Positions 23,450 to 31,408 of a stretch of DNA of 37,019 nucleotides are shown here, in pieces. This DNA comes from Acidobacteriota bacterium (GTDB taxonomy: Bacteria > Acidobacteriota > Blastocatellia > Pyrinomonadales > Pyrinomonadaceae): positions 1 through 37,019 of the forward strand of contig JAFAZX010000021.1 in NCBI GenBank assembly GCA_019239425.1, read 5' to 3'. The notes below the pieces were generated by a model. It did no database searches. It saw only the letters and a program-made list of their open reading frames with translations, and had not been told where the DNA came from. The translations under genes were made by a program, and so were the position numbers. Within the stretch, counting starts at the first letter, position 1. Every line of letters starts with the position of its first letter.

Positions 23450-26005
23450 TTGGTGAACCATGAACCCCTGCTGCTGCTGACGATAGAGCCGAGGACGGAC
23501 GAGAACCTAGTGGGATACGTCCTGCGGCTGACGGAGAGGAACGCTTACGACACGCCCAGTTGGTTGACGCGGGCGGCGGGCCTCCGCAAGCTGCTGGTCT
23601 ACAACTGCCCCTTCATCTTCGATGAGTCGCTTGAACTCTCGGGGCTCGCCCGCCTCGCGGGGCAGGACGTTGCCAGGCTGCGGCCACTGCTGTACCCGCC
23701 GGTAGACCCCGCGAAGCCGCTCAGCGACTCGTACCTGTTCGGGGCGCCGGTCTCCCGCTTCATGATCGTGATGGCCCGCCCCAAGATCTGCCCGGACTGC
23801 CTGCGGGAGACCGGGTACGTTCACCGGGTGTGGGACTTCGTCCCGGTCACGGCCTGCCCGGTTCACCGCCGCGTGCTGCGCGACGAGTGCCACGGCTGTG
23901 GTAAGCGTGTGAGCTGGGTGCGCAACAGGGTGGCGTTCTGCGGCGGGTGCGGGGCGGACTGGCGGGAGGCGCCCACGACCGAGGCGTCCGAGGCCGACCT
24001 GCGGGTTTCCCGCGAAATCTACCGGCTGTGTGGCCTGGCGCTCCCCGATGGCCCCGGCCTCCCGCCCGCCAGCCCACTCTCCGGCCTCGACCTGAAGTCG
24101 TTCGTCTCGGCGCTGACCTTCGTCGCCGCGCAGTTCCACGGGATCGCCAACACGAACGGCAAGTTTATCGTCGCGACGCGCCGTAACGCCGAGGTGCACG
24201 ACCTCTACAAGAGGGCCTACGAGGTCTTCGAAGAGTGGCCGAAGAACTTCAACGCCTTCATGGCCTGGCGTTCCTCGCACTCCAGGAATCCGGAGAGCCC
24301 GGAGAAGCTGCGCCAGGACATCCGCGTTCTCTACACCCGGCTACCCACCCTCCTGCCGGGGCCGGGGCTTGAGTTCCTCAGGCGGGCCTTCGGCGAGTAC
24401 CTGGAAGACCCGACCGGCGCGCCACGGGTCGCCGACATCTCGAACCAGTTCGAGAGGCGCAGGCTCTGGGGCAAGCGGCGCATGACCGTCGGCGGCAAGA
24501 GCTACGTCTCGAAGGCCGCCGCGATGCAGATGCTCGGCATCCACCACCGCCTCATGAAGAGTCTGGTGGAGGCGGGGCACCTGAAGCTGACGGTGGTGTC
24601 CGGGGAAGAATTCAGCAGGCCCGTCGTCATGGTGGAGCTCGACAGCGTTAACGAGTTCAAGGAGAAGTACGGGGAGCTGATCTGCCTCGAAGAGGCCCGC
24701 GCGCTGCTGGGGCTGGCGGGGCCGCGGGTCAAAGCTCTCTCACGCGCGGGCGGCCCGGCCCCGCTCACGGGCCCCGCCGACGGGACGCCGGTCTGGAAGT
24801 TCGGCAGGGGGGAGGTGGAGCGTCTTCTGAACGCTCTAAAGGCGGCTGCCAAGGGGGGGCCGCGCCCCGAGGGGCTCATGGATTTCACGAAGGCTTGGCG
24901 CGTGTTTTCGCGCGCGGGCAAGGGGATCGAAGACCTGCTGGGGGCGGCGTCCGGCGGTGCTCTCGACGTTTACCTTAGTCCCGAGGGGTTGGGCCTGCAC
25001 CAGTTCGAGTTCGACCCCACCCAAGTCCGCCGCTACGTGGCCGAGGCCAACCGCGCAATGATGCCCGCCGACACCCTTCTTGTCGACGACGTGGCCGAGG
25101 CGCTCGGCGTCTCCGACACTGCGGTGAAAGGGCTGGTGAAGAGCGGCTTCCTGGCAGCCCGGATAGTGCGCTTTAAGCGCGGGCGGTGCATGCTCATCAC
25201 TCGGCAGTCCCTGGATGACCTGCGCGCACGCTACGCCCTCGCGACTCACGTCGGGGCTGGGGTCGGTAGAAGCGGGGTGGCCGTGGTCCGGGCGCTGGAA
25301 CTTAAAGGCGTGGCAGCCCTGCACGGCGGGTGCCTCACCTTGTACCGTCGAGCTGATCTTGAAGGGGTAGACCTGGGGGCCGCTTTGGCCGCCTATGACG
25401 AGGCGAGGCGCGCTCCTTGTAAGAACCCTAATCTTGTCGACGCCGAGGCAGCTTGCGAGCTACTGGGAGTCAACCCCGGCGACTTGGAAGACATGGTCCG
25501 TCGGCGCATTGTCTGCCCGTTCGACCGGGGGCAGGCTCCCGCTAACGGGCTCCTGTTCAGGAGTGAGATGCTAGTCAGGCTGCGCAACTCTGCCCGCGAA
25601 TGGAAGCTCGACCTTCGGGATCTGCGGGAGTACGTCAACGCTGACGAGGCGGCGGAGTTGATGGGGGTGAGCGTCGACCACTTCCGTAAGCGGTACGTCA
25701 ACACCGGCCGGGTCTCGTTCCGCCTGAGGGACATCGGCTACCGCGAGGGGTTGTTCAGCAAGAAGGAGGTGCAGGCCCTGGCGGAGGAGGTGGCGTCGTT
25801 CGCCAGTCGGGTGGTCGGGATCAACGAGGCGCGAGAGATACTCGGGCTCGGGGCGACGACCGTGCACAGGCTGGTTGACGGAGGGCATCTGAAGCCTGTC
25901 GTCGGCCCCTCCGTGGACGGGTTTGGCAGGGTCAAGTTCTTGCGGGAGGACGTGGAGGTGCTCGCCCGGCAGAGGGCCGGGCAGATGTCACTGCTTGGAG
26001 TCTAG
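23450..26005 (+). CDS. tnsD: TnsD/TniQ-type target selector with a C-terminal array of HTH modules (851 aa)
   Basis: The N-terminus is a TniQ domain: PRTDENLVGYVLRLTERNAY (about 14-33) and two zinc-binding groups, ICPDCLRETGY...TACPVHRRVL (113-143) and ECHGCGK...FCGGCGADW (147-171). From about residue 350 the protein has repeated excisionase/MerR-like helix-turn-helix units with the pattern xxxEAxxLLGVxxxxVxxLVxxGxL: about 351-380, 411-440, 543-570, 661-695, 729-760 and 789-816, with two weaker units near 475 and 600. Several are followed by a strand and FxxEDVExL, as in winged-helix domains. E. coli TnsD is 508 aa and lacks such an array. It should bind the attachment site and recruit TnsC. 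Start TTG 23450 (or GTG 23453) behind GAAGGAGAGGAG. It is last in the operon, with a terminator 52 bases downstream. Confidence 0.88.
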   Translation: MVNHEPLLLLTIEPRTDENLVGYVLRLTERNAYDTPSWLTRAAGLRKLLVYNCPFIFDESLELSGLARLAGQDVARLRPLLYPPVDPAKPLSDSYLFGAPVSRFMIVMARPKICPDCLRETGYVHRVWDFVPVTACPVHRRVLRDECHGCGKRVSWVRNRVAFCGGCGADWREAPTTEASEADLRVSREIYRLCGLALPDGPGLPPASPLSGLDLKSFVSALTFVAAQFHGIANTNGKFIVATRRNAEVHDLYKRAYEVFEEWPKNFNAFMAWRSSHSRNPESPEKLRQDIRVLYTRLPTLLPGPGLEFLRRAFGEYLEDPTGAPRVADISNQFERRRLWGKRRMTVGGKSYVSKAAAMQMLGIHHRLMKSLVEAGHLKLTVVSGEEFSRPVVMVELDSVNEFKEKYGELICLEEARALLGLAGPRVKALSRAGGPAPLTGPADGTPVWKFGRGEVERLLNALKAAAKGGPRPEGLMDFTKAWRVFSRAGKGIEDLLGAASGGALDVYLSPEGLGLHQFEFDPTQVRRYVAEANRAMMPADTLLVDDVAEALGVSDTAVKGLVKSGFLAARIVRFKRGRCMLITRQSLDDLRARYALATHVGAGVGRSGVAVVRALELKGVAALHGGCLTLYRRADLEGVDLGAALAAYDEARRAPCKNPNLVDAEAACELLGVNPGDLEDMVRRRIVCPFDRGQAPANGLLFRSEMLVRLRNSAREWKLDLRDLREYVNADEAAELMGVSVDHFRKRYVNTGRVSFRLRDIGYREGLFSKKEVQALAEEVASFASRVVGINEAREILGLGATTVHRLVDGGHLKPVVGPSVDGFGRVKFLREDVEVLARQRAGQMSLLGV

Positions 26006-26057
26006 TCTGTAGTCCACGGGCTTCCGAGGCCCCGGTCTAGCAGTCCACCTCGTCAGT

Positions 26058-26104
26058 AGCGGCGGCGGTCAGGCATCAACTCCTGGCCGCCGCCGCTGTC
26101 TTTT
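26058..26104 (+). terminator. Rho-independent terminator of the tns operon
   Basis: A 16-bp stem, AGCGGCGGCGGTCAGG (26058-26073) with CCTGGCCGCCGCCGCT (26082-26097), one G-T pair, 8-base loop, followed by GTCTTTT. Confidence 0.9.
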
Positions 26105-26150
26105 GGGCCGCTAAGTGCGGCTTTTCCTGGCCTTTTGGGCCTTCTTAGGA

Positions 26151-26285
26151 TTTTTACTCTAAATGCTGCGCATCTTAGGGTTTTTTACGGTTTATACTGC
26201 ACACCTTCTACGACTTATGGTGCGCGTGTGCCCGCAAGTCGTTGATACATCGTCCGGGCGTTTACGGTTTATGCTTCGCGCTACA
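26151..26285 (-). repeat. Right transposon end with four TnsB-type sites
   Basis: Read inward (minus strand) the end begins TGTAGCGCGAAGCATAAACC at 26285. Sites related to the left-end 19-mer lie at 26259-26277 (GAAGCATAAACCGTAAACG), 26205-26223 (12 of 19 matches), 26182-26200 (15 of 19) and 26151-26169 (16 of 19), all pointing the same way and opposite to the left-end copies. Centre-to-centre spacings are 54, 23 and 31 bp. Confidence 0.82.
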
Positions 26286-26290
26286 CGAAG
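26286..26290. repeat. Target-site duplication, right copy (CGAAG)
   Basis: Follows the terminal ACA (26283-26285) directly and matches 2754-2758. The next bases AG GAA GAG TAG (26291-26301) are the displaced 3' end of the DUF4388 gene. Confidence 0.75.
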
Positions 26291-26298
26291 AGGAAGAG

Positions 26299-26333
26299 TA
26301 GGCAGTAGGCAGATGGCAGTAGGCAGTTAAGAC
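26299..26333 (+). repeat. Gene-end dispersed repeat, copy A left arm
   Basis: TAGGCAGTAGGCAGATGGCA, then GTAGGCAGTTAAGAC. The first three bases are the ancestral stop codon of the DUF4388 gene. The matching inverted arm is at 26403-26426; a terminator lies between. Confidence 0.85.
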
Positions 26334-26363
26334 AAGAAATCTCTAATAAAAAAGTCTTAATGA

Positions 26364-26403
26364 AACGGGGCCGCGAGTTAATAATCTCGCGGCCCCGTTT
26401 TTG
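26364..26403. terminator. Bidirectional terminator inside repeat copy A
   Basis: AACGGGGCCGCGAG (26364-26377) pairs with CTCGCGGCCCCGTT (26386-26399) around TTAATAAT and is followed by T residues; A residues precede it. Before the insertion it separated the convergent DUF4388 gene and the 253-aa gene. Confidence 0.88.
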
Positions 26404-26426
26404 TCTTAACTGCCTACTGCGTACTA
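26403..26426 (-). repeat. Gene-end dispersed repeat, copy A right arm (inverted, shortened)
   Basis: Read on the minus strand: TAGTACGCAGTAGGCAGTTA followed by AGAC. It starts with the TAG stop of the 253-aa gene (26426-26424) and is shorter than the other arms. Confidence 0.75.
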
Positions 26427-27185
26427 ATCCATCAACACCCGCGTCCGCAGAGACTCGGCGACTTCGAGGGCGGCGAGGAGGCGGAGGAACTGTTGGTAGT
26501 TGCGGCTGCGCGCGCGGACGCGCTGGCGCTCGGCTTCGGAGAGGTCGAGGCGCAGCACGAGGTCGAGGAAGTCGTAGTAGTCGGCGGCGGCCGAGAGCGG
26601 CAGCTCGCGCGTGTAGGTGGTGCGCGCCGCGTCCTCGGAGGTGAAGCCCGCGAGCGCGTCGAAGAGGTGGTCGGTCGTCAGGTGCGACCCCTGGCGCGCG
26701 AGCCGGATGGGGAGGCGCAGCTCGAAGAAGCGCAGCCCGTTCGAGGTCGTCACCGCGCGCAAAGACTTCGTCCCCTCGCCGTCGAACGGCGAGTCGTTGT
26801 CCAGGAGAACTTTCAGGAGCCGCGGCCAGTCCTGCTCGTCCACGGTGTCCAGGGCCAACTGGACGCGGTCGGCGAGGAACTTCTCGAACTGCGCCTCGAC
26901 GGGGTAGGTGACGCGGCCCAGACAGCCCACGGGTTCGCCCTCGCCCGCCGCCTCCGTGGGCAGGTGCGCGGGGCACTTGGCGCAGATGACCGTCTCGGCC
27001 TTCATGCGCTCGATCTCTTCGGCGGCGCGCTCGACGAAGCGCACCTTCTCCTCCGAAGGGGCGATGTGCTCGCCCGTCGTCAGGCGCGTGTGCAGACTCC
27101 CCAGACGCCCCCAGGCGCGCAGGTGCTCCTCGTCGTAGCGCGCACGCAGCGCGCACGGGTACTCGATGGCGAACTCCAGTGACAA
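26424..27185 (-). CDS. Unknown protein (253 aa) with a CxxC...C segment
   Basis: TTG 27185 follows CGGAG by 8 nt. The N-terminal part is helical; ETVICAKCPAHLP (C68, C71) and GCLGRVTYPVEAQFEKFLADR (C88) suggest a metal-binding or redox-sensitive patch. The C-terminal half is helical with charged segments (YYDFLDLVLRLDLSEAERQRV). No signal peptide or membrane segment. I do not recognise a named family. It is a chromosomal gene convergent with the DUF4388 gene in the pre-insertion locus. Confidence 0.7.
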   Translation of the reverse strand: MSLEFAIEYPCALRARYDEEHLRAWGRLGSLHTRLTTGEHIAPSEEKVRFVERAAEEIERMKAETVICAKCPAHLPTEAAGEGEPVGCLGRVTYPVEAQFEKFLADRVQLALDTVDEQDWPRLLKVLLDNDSPFDGEGTKSLRAVTTSNGLRFFELRLPIRLARQGSHLTTDHLFDALAGFTSEDAARTTYTRELPLSAAADYYDFLDLVLRLDLSEAERQRVRARSRNYQQFLRLLAALEVAESLRTRVLMD

Positions 27186-27260
27186 CCCTTCAACTCCGTC
27201 GCGAGGGACTTCCGCAGCAGGAACCTTACGCCGTGAGGCGCGCCCCGGCCCGTTCGAAGC

Positions 27261-27266
27261 TATAAT
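27261..27266 (+). promoter_or_regulatory. -10 box TATAAT upstream of the P450 gene
   Basis: A consensus TATAAT lies 51 bases before the P450 ATG. The -35 position is GC-rich with no match, so an activator or another sigma factor may be needed. Confidence 0.45.
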
Positions 27267-27317
27267 AACAGAGCCGGTGACGAAGGCTTAAACGGGGGCC
27301 GAAAGGAGTCTGCGAAG

Positions 27318-28667
27318 ATGGTAGCAGCGCGCGCAGAAGCGCCGGGGCCTAAGGGCCTCTGGCCGGTCGGCCAGGTCGTACAGTTCCGCCGCGACCCGCT
27401 CGCGCTGCTGACGCGCGTGGCGCGCGAATACGGCGACGTGGCGCGCTTTTCGGCCGCGACGCAGAACGTCTACCTGCTCAACCACCCCGACTACGTGAAG
27501 GACGTGCTCGTCACCCACCAGGCGCGTTTCATGAAAGGGCGCGCGCTGCAACGTGCGAAGCGCCTGCTCGGCGAAGGCCTGCTGACGAGCGAGGGCGACT
27601 TCTGGCGCCGCCAGCGCAGGCTCGCGCAGCCGGCCTTCCACAGGCAGCGCGTCAACTCCTACGCCGAGACGATGGTCGCCTACGCCGAGAAGGCCTCGGC
27701 GCGCTGGCGCGACGGAGAGACGTTGGACATCTCCGAAGAGATGATGCGCCTCACGCTCGCCGTCGTCGGGAAGACCCTATTCGACGCGGACGTGGAGTCG
27801 GACGCCGACGAGGTGGGCGCGGCCTTGACGGAGGTGATGAACCTCTTCGGCTACCTGATGCTGCCGTTCGCGGAGCTGCTCGAAAAACTCCCGCTCCCGC
27901 CGCGCAAGCGTTTCGAGCGTGCGCGCGCGCGGCTCGACGCCGTTCTTTACCGCATCATCGAGGAGCGTAGGCGCGAGGGGCTCGACCGCGGCGACCTGCT
28001 CTCGACCCTTCTGCACGCGTCGGACGAGGAGGGCGACCGCACGGGCATGACCGACGAGCAGTTGCGCGACGAGGCGATGACCATCTTCCTCGCCGGGCAC
28101 GAGACGACCGCCAACGCGCTCGCCTGGACGTGGTATCTGCTCTCCCAAAACCCGGAGGCCGAGGCGAGGCTGCACGCGGAGCTTGAAGAGGTCTTGCAGG
28201 GCCGCCCGCCGACCGTTGAGGACTACCCGCGGCTGCGTTACACGGAGATGGTCGTCTCGGAGTCGATGCGTCTCTACCCGCCCGCGTGGGCCGTCGGAAG
28301 GCTCGCGCTCGAAGAGCACGAGGTCGGCGGCTACCTCATCCCGAAGGGCTCGCTCGTCCTCGTCAGCCAGTACGTCATGCACCGCGACCCGCGCTTCTGG
28401 CCCGACCCCGAGCGCTTCGACCCCGAGCGCTTCGCGCCCGAGGCGAAGGCTTCGCGCCCGCAGTTCTCATACTTCCCCTTCGGCGGCGGCCCGCGCCGCT
28501 GCATCGGCGAAGGCTTCGCGTGGATGGAGGCCGTCCTCATCCTCGCCGCGCTCGCGCGCCGCTGGCGCCTCCGACTCGCGCCCGGCGCGCGCGTCGGCAC
28601 CGAACCCCGCATCACCCTCCGCCCCGCCAAAGGCGGCGTGCCCATGAGGCTTGAGCGTCGCGGCTGA
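27318..28667 (+). CDS. Cytochrome P450
   Basis: 449 aa, the usual size. P450s insert one oxygen atom into organic substrates using electrons from a reductase or ferredoxin; neither partner is nearby. Landmarks: C-helix [12 protein letters not shown] (about 96-107), I-helix [10 protein letters not shown] (257-266, oxygen activation), K-helix ESMRLYPP (E-x-x-R, 315-318), PERF region FDPERFAPE, and the heme loop [14 protein letters not shown] with Cys395 as ligand. It is soluble, without a membrane anchor. AAGGAG stands nine bases before ATG 27318. The substrate is not deducible; the motifs resemble bacterial fatty-acid or CYP110/CYP102-like groups. Confidence 0.95.
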   Translation: MVAARAEAPGPKGLWPVGQVVQFRRDPLALLTRVAREYGDVARFSAATQNVYLLNHPDYVKDVLVTHQARFMKGRALQRAKRLLGEGLLTSEGDFWRRQRRLAQPAFHRQRVNSYAETMVAYAEKASARWRDGETLDISEEMMRLTLAVVGKTLFDADVESDADEVGAALTEVMNLFGYLMLPFAELLEKLPLPPRKRFERARARLDAVLYRIIEERRREGLDRGDLLSTLLHASDEEGDRTGMTDEQLRDEAMTIFLAGHETTANALAWTWYLLSQNPEAEARLHAELEEVLQGRPPTVEDYPRLRYTEMVVSESMRLYPPAWAVGRLALEEHEVGGYLIPKGSLVLVSQYVMHRDPRFWPDPERFDPERFAPEAKASRPQFSYFPFGGGPRRCIGEGFAWMEAVLILAALARRWRLRLAPGARVGTEPRITLRPAKGGVPMRLERRG

Positions 28668-28790
28668 GCGCGTAAGGTTCGCCCTGCCTCCCTCGGAAAT
28701 AAAACCCCAACGCCGGCCATTAAACAATAGGGGCCGGAACTCTCCGCGCCGCGAGCACCCAGGACTTTTAGAAGGAGGCCCGTCGTCAAC

Positions 28791-29861
28791 GTGGAGACAA
28801 TCCAACATTTCCTGAGCGCGTCGATCCTCGCCGGACTCACCGTCTTCGTGGGGCTGTTCGCGCTCGGCGCGGCGTTTTACAGCGTACTCCCCTCGGGCTC
28901 GGTCAAAGAATGGCTTGACGAGAACCTGGTTCATAAATTCAGCAGCGGGCTGAAGCTAGAAACCTTTAAAGAGAACAGTCTGCTGCTGACCCTCGCCGTG
29001 ATTCTCATCTATCCGGTGGGCGACGCGACCCTGCACATACTCGACGACGTTTTCGAAGACCGGCTGTCGGGCACGTGCTTCGAGAAGGCGGGGCTGGGGT
29101 GTAAAGGGCGAGACATCGGGTGCAGCGCCCAACCGTCGCCCCCCTGCCCGGCCGAGGGCTCCGCCCCGGTCGGCGCGACGGCGCCATACGAAGATTGGGA
29201 GCGGTGGCAGCGGTATCGCAACTTGAGCGAGGGCGGCACGGAACTCAAATTCACCCGCATCGGAGAGATCGAGGCGCGGGAGGACGAAATCGACCGGGAG
29301 ACCATCGACAAGGAAAAGACTTACCTCCACGACTTGGAGATCTTCCTCCTGCTGTTCACGACGATCAGCCTGGCCCTAATCATTTATGCCGCCAAAGCCA
29401 CCGCCCCCCGGCTCGCTTTCATGGTGTGTGCGCTGGCCGGCTTGGTCCTGCTCCTGATTTTCGACACGAGGGAGGCGGTGCCCGTGCTCGTCGCGGCGGC
29501 GGCGGCCGTGCTCGACCTGGCGCTGCTCGTCCTCAACATCCGGTCTCTCGTTCGGCGGCGCCGGAGGCATCGCGGTCAGGTCGGGATGCAGCTCGTCCTC
29601 TTCCACACTTACGCGCGGCCGGGCTGGGGCCAAGGCTCTCTGGCGATGATGAGAGAGCGGCTCCGCCACCCGCAGGTGTGGAAGCCGCTCCTCGCCTGCG
29701 GCCTGTTGGCGGTGTTGTTGAGCGGCATTTTCTTTATCTGCGAAGAGTATCAGGAGCAGGAGGACAAGTACCAGCGCCTCGTCTACCACGTCTGGAAGAA
29801 TCACATGGTCGAGAAGGACAGGAAGGTGGATGCGAAGGAGTCCGCGAGGAGCGGGTCTTGA
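28791..29861 (+). CDS. Multi-pass membrane protein of unknown function (356 aa)
   Basis: GTG 28791 follows AGAAGGAGG at about 12 nt. Probable membrane segments: about 8-32, 62-84, 182-202, 207-225, 229-250 and 299-317. A soluble region between the second and third (about 90-180) has four cysteines (C96, C104, C111, C119) in a Pro/Gly-rich stretch and an acidic helix (RIGEIEAREDEIDRETIDKEK). A basic run RSLVRRRRRHR follows the fifth segment and should face the cytoplasm. No family recognised. Confidence 0.7.
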   Translation: METIQHFLSASILAGLTVFVGLFALGAAFYSVLPSGSVKEWLDENLVHKFSSGLKLETFKENSLLLTLAVILIYPVGDATLHILDDVFEDRLSGTCFEKAGLGCKGRDIGCSAQPSPPCPAEGSAPVGATAPYEDWERWQRYRNLSEGGTELKFTRIGEIEAREDEIDRETIDKEKTYLHDLEIFLLLFTTISLALIIYAAKATAPRLAFMVCALAGLVLLLIFDTREAVPVLVAAAAAVLDLALLVLNIRSLVRRRRRHRGQVGMQLVLFHTYARPGWGQGSLAMMRERLRHPQVWKPLLACGLLAVLLSGIFFICEEYQEQEDKYQRLVYHVWKNHMVEKDRKVDAKESARSGS

Positions 29862-29979
29862 TTCAGGTGGCCCCTCCGGCCCCCGGCATCGCACGCCGCG
29901 GCCCTTTCCTGTTAAGCTTGGCGGGAGAGTTCGAAGGGCGCGCCGCGGCCCGCGGGCGCGCGGGAAGGAGTCGGAAGAT

Positions 29980-30177
29980 TTGCCCATCACGGCGGAGTTC
30001 ATCGAGACGTTCAGGGTCGTCTGCCCGGCCTGCAAGGGGAAGGTCGAGTTGAAGGGGGACGCGAGCGGCATCAAGTGCACGCAGTGCCGGCGCATCTATC
30101 CCATCCGCAACGACATCCCCGTGCTCATCGTCGAAGAGGCGACGGTCGAAGGTGAGAAGCCCGGGAAGACAGACTGA
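29980..30177 (+). CDS. Trm112-like zinc-ribbon protein (65 aa)
   Basis: TTG 29980 stands nine bases after AAGGAG and places the start just before the domain. The product has RVVCPACKGKVEL and IKCTQCRRIYPIRNDIPVLI: four cysteines (15, 18, 33, 36) and the RxYPIRNDIPVLI motif of Trm112/YcaR-like proteins. In bacteria these small proteins are often found beside cell-envelope sugar genes, and here it precedes a GT9 glycosyltransferase with a 26-base overlap. A longer reading from 29830 adds an unlikely Arg-rich leader. Confidence 0.85.
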   Translation: MPITAEFIETFRVVCPACKGKVELKGDASGIKCTQCRRIYPIRNDIPVLIVEEATVEGEKPGKTD

Positions 30178-31303
30178 GTCGCCGGCGTTCGCGCACGTCG
30201 CGGGAGCCGCCCTGGCCGGCGGCGTAGGCGAGCCGCGCCCGCTCGCGCCCGCGCGCTGGGACTGGTCGGGCGTGCGGCGCGTGCTGGTCGTGCGCCTGCG
30301 CTCGATAGGCGACACCGTCCTGGCGACGCCGTCGCTCCACGCGCTGCGGCGCTTCCTGCCCGGCGCGCGCATCGACGTGCTTCTGGAAGACTGGGTCGCC
30401 CCGCTCCTCGAAGGGTCGGAGGACGTTGACAGGGTCTTGACCGTGCGGCGCAAGAGCCAGTCGTCGCGTCTGCGCGTCGCGCGGCAGTTGCGCGCCGAAG
30501 GCTACGACGTGGCCTACAACCTGCACGGCGGGAGCACGGCCGCTCTGCTCGTGCGCGCGTCGGGCGCGCGGCACCGCGTCGGCTACGCCGACTACGCCTA
30601 CGCCGCGCTGCACAACCACACGGCGCCGCCCTCGGCCAAGCTCTGGGGCAGGGAGAAGACACACTCGGCCGAGCAGCAGCTCGCGCTCCTCGGCTGGACG
30701 GGCGTGCCCGTCACAGACCGCCCCGCCGCGCGCCTCGCCGTCACCGACGCGGACGCGTCCGCGGTCGAGCGGAGGCTCGCCGAAGAGGCGAAGCTCGCGA
30801 AGGGCCGGCCCTTCGCGCTCATCCACCCGGCCGCGGCCTTCGACACGAAGACCTGGGCGGCCCCGAACTTCGCGCGCGTCGTCGAACACCTCGCGGCGCG
30901 CGGCGTCGCCTCAGTCGCCGTCGCCGGGCCAGGTGAAGGGAGGGTGATTGATGAAGTGCGCGCCCACTCGGTTTCGCCCCTCGTGGGTTTCAACGACCTG
31001 AGCCTGCCGGAGCTGACGGCGCTCGCCGCGCGCTCGCACGTCTTCGTCGGGAACGACAGCGGCGTGGCGCACATCGCGGCGGCCGTCGGCGTGCCGCAGG
31101 TCGTCGTCTTCGGCTCTTCGAACGTCGCGCACTGGCGTCCCTGGGCGAACGCGAACGCGGAGGTCGTGCGCGAAGAGATGCACTGCGCCCCATGCCCCGG
31201 CTACACCTGCGCGGAGTTCGGCGCGCCCGAGTGCATCCGCCGCGTCCCCGTCGAACGGGTCATCGCCGCGGTCGAGAGAGTTCTTGAAAGCAGCAGGCAG
31301 TAG
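30152..31303 (+). CDS. Glycosyltransferase family 9 (heptosyltransferase-like)
   Basis: 383 aa from GTG 30152, overlapping the Trm112-like gene. GT9 enzymes add ADP-heptose or similar sugars to the lipopolysaccharide core on the inner face of the inner membrane. N-terminal motif RVLVVRLRSIGDTVLATPSL (Rossmann, about 43-62) and the C-terminal nucleotide-sugar motif FVGNDSGVAHIAAAVGVPQV with FGSSNVAHWRPW are clear. A C-terminal CAPCPGYTCAEFGAPECI may form a metal or disulfide cluster, as in some GT9 members. The heptose kinase gene follows. The TAG stop is part of a dispersed repeat. Confidence 0.9.
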   Translation: MRSPGRQTESPAFAHVAGAALAGGVGEPRPLAPARWDWSGVRRVLVVRLRSIGDTVLATPSLHALRRFLPGARIDVLLEDWVAPLLEGSEDVDRVLTVRRKSQSSRLRVARQLRAEGYDVAYNLHGGSTAALLVRASGARHRVGYADYAYAALHNHTAPPSAKLWGREKTHSAEQQLALLGWTGVPVTDRPAARLAVTDADASAVERRLAEEAKLAKGRPFALIHPAAAFDTKTWAAPNFARVVEHLAARGVASVAVAGPGEGRVIDEVRAHSVSPLVGFNDLSLPELTALAARSHVFVGNDSGVAHIAAAVGVPQVVVFGSSNVAHWRPWANANAEVVREEMHCAPCPGYTCAEFGAPECIRRVPVERVIAAVERVLESSRQ

Positions 31304-31329
31304 GCGGATGGCAGTAGGCAGTTGAAGAC
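31294..31329 (+). repeat. Gene-end dispersed repeat, copy B left arm
   Basis: AGGCAGTAGGCGGATGGCAG, then TAGGCAGTTGAAGACC. Its TAG (31301-31303) is the stop codon of the GT9 gene. Confidence 0.85.
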
Positions 31330-31379
31330 CCTGCTGTCGAAACTTCCGATTTAATCTTTCAACTCTTGTTACGCGAAGC

Positions 31380-31404
31380 GACTGCCTACTGCCATCTGCC
31401 TACT
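31380..31404 (-). repeat. Gene-end dispersed repeat, copy B right arm (inverted)
   Basis: The plus strand reads GACTGCCTACTGCCATCTGC then CTAC. It ends 4 bases before the ATG of the heptose kinase gene. No strong terminator lies between the arms of this copy. Confidence 0.85.
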
Positions 31405-31408
31405 TTTT

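Larger units (their letters stand above)
2760..26285. mobile_element. Complete Tn7-like transposon, about 23.5 kb, with defence-type cargo
   Basis: The element carries tnsA, tnsB, tnsC and a tnsD/tniQ gene (19488-26005) and ends in matching inverted termini. The left begins TGTCGAGTGAAGCATAAA and the right, read inward, begins TGTAGCGCGAAGCATAAA: TGT, five variable bases, then GAAGCATAAANNGTAAA. Internal copies of the motif stand in the same inward orientation at both ends. CGAAG is duplicated outside the ends. Excision in silico restores a plausible 3' end of the DUF4388 gene. Cargo genes fill 2.87-19.3 kb; the tns operon fills the right quarter. Genes inside use fewer CGCG runs than the flanking chromosome, as judged by eye. 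Confidence 0.9.

Noticed and set aside
26005..26285. CRISPR array or guide RNA next to tnsD (CAST-type transposon)
   Set aside because: No cas gene, no regularly spaced repeat-spacer units; the repeats here are imperfect, close-set and match the left end, as TnsB sites do.
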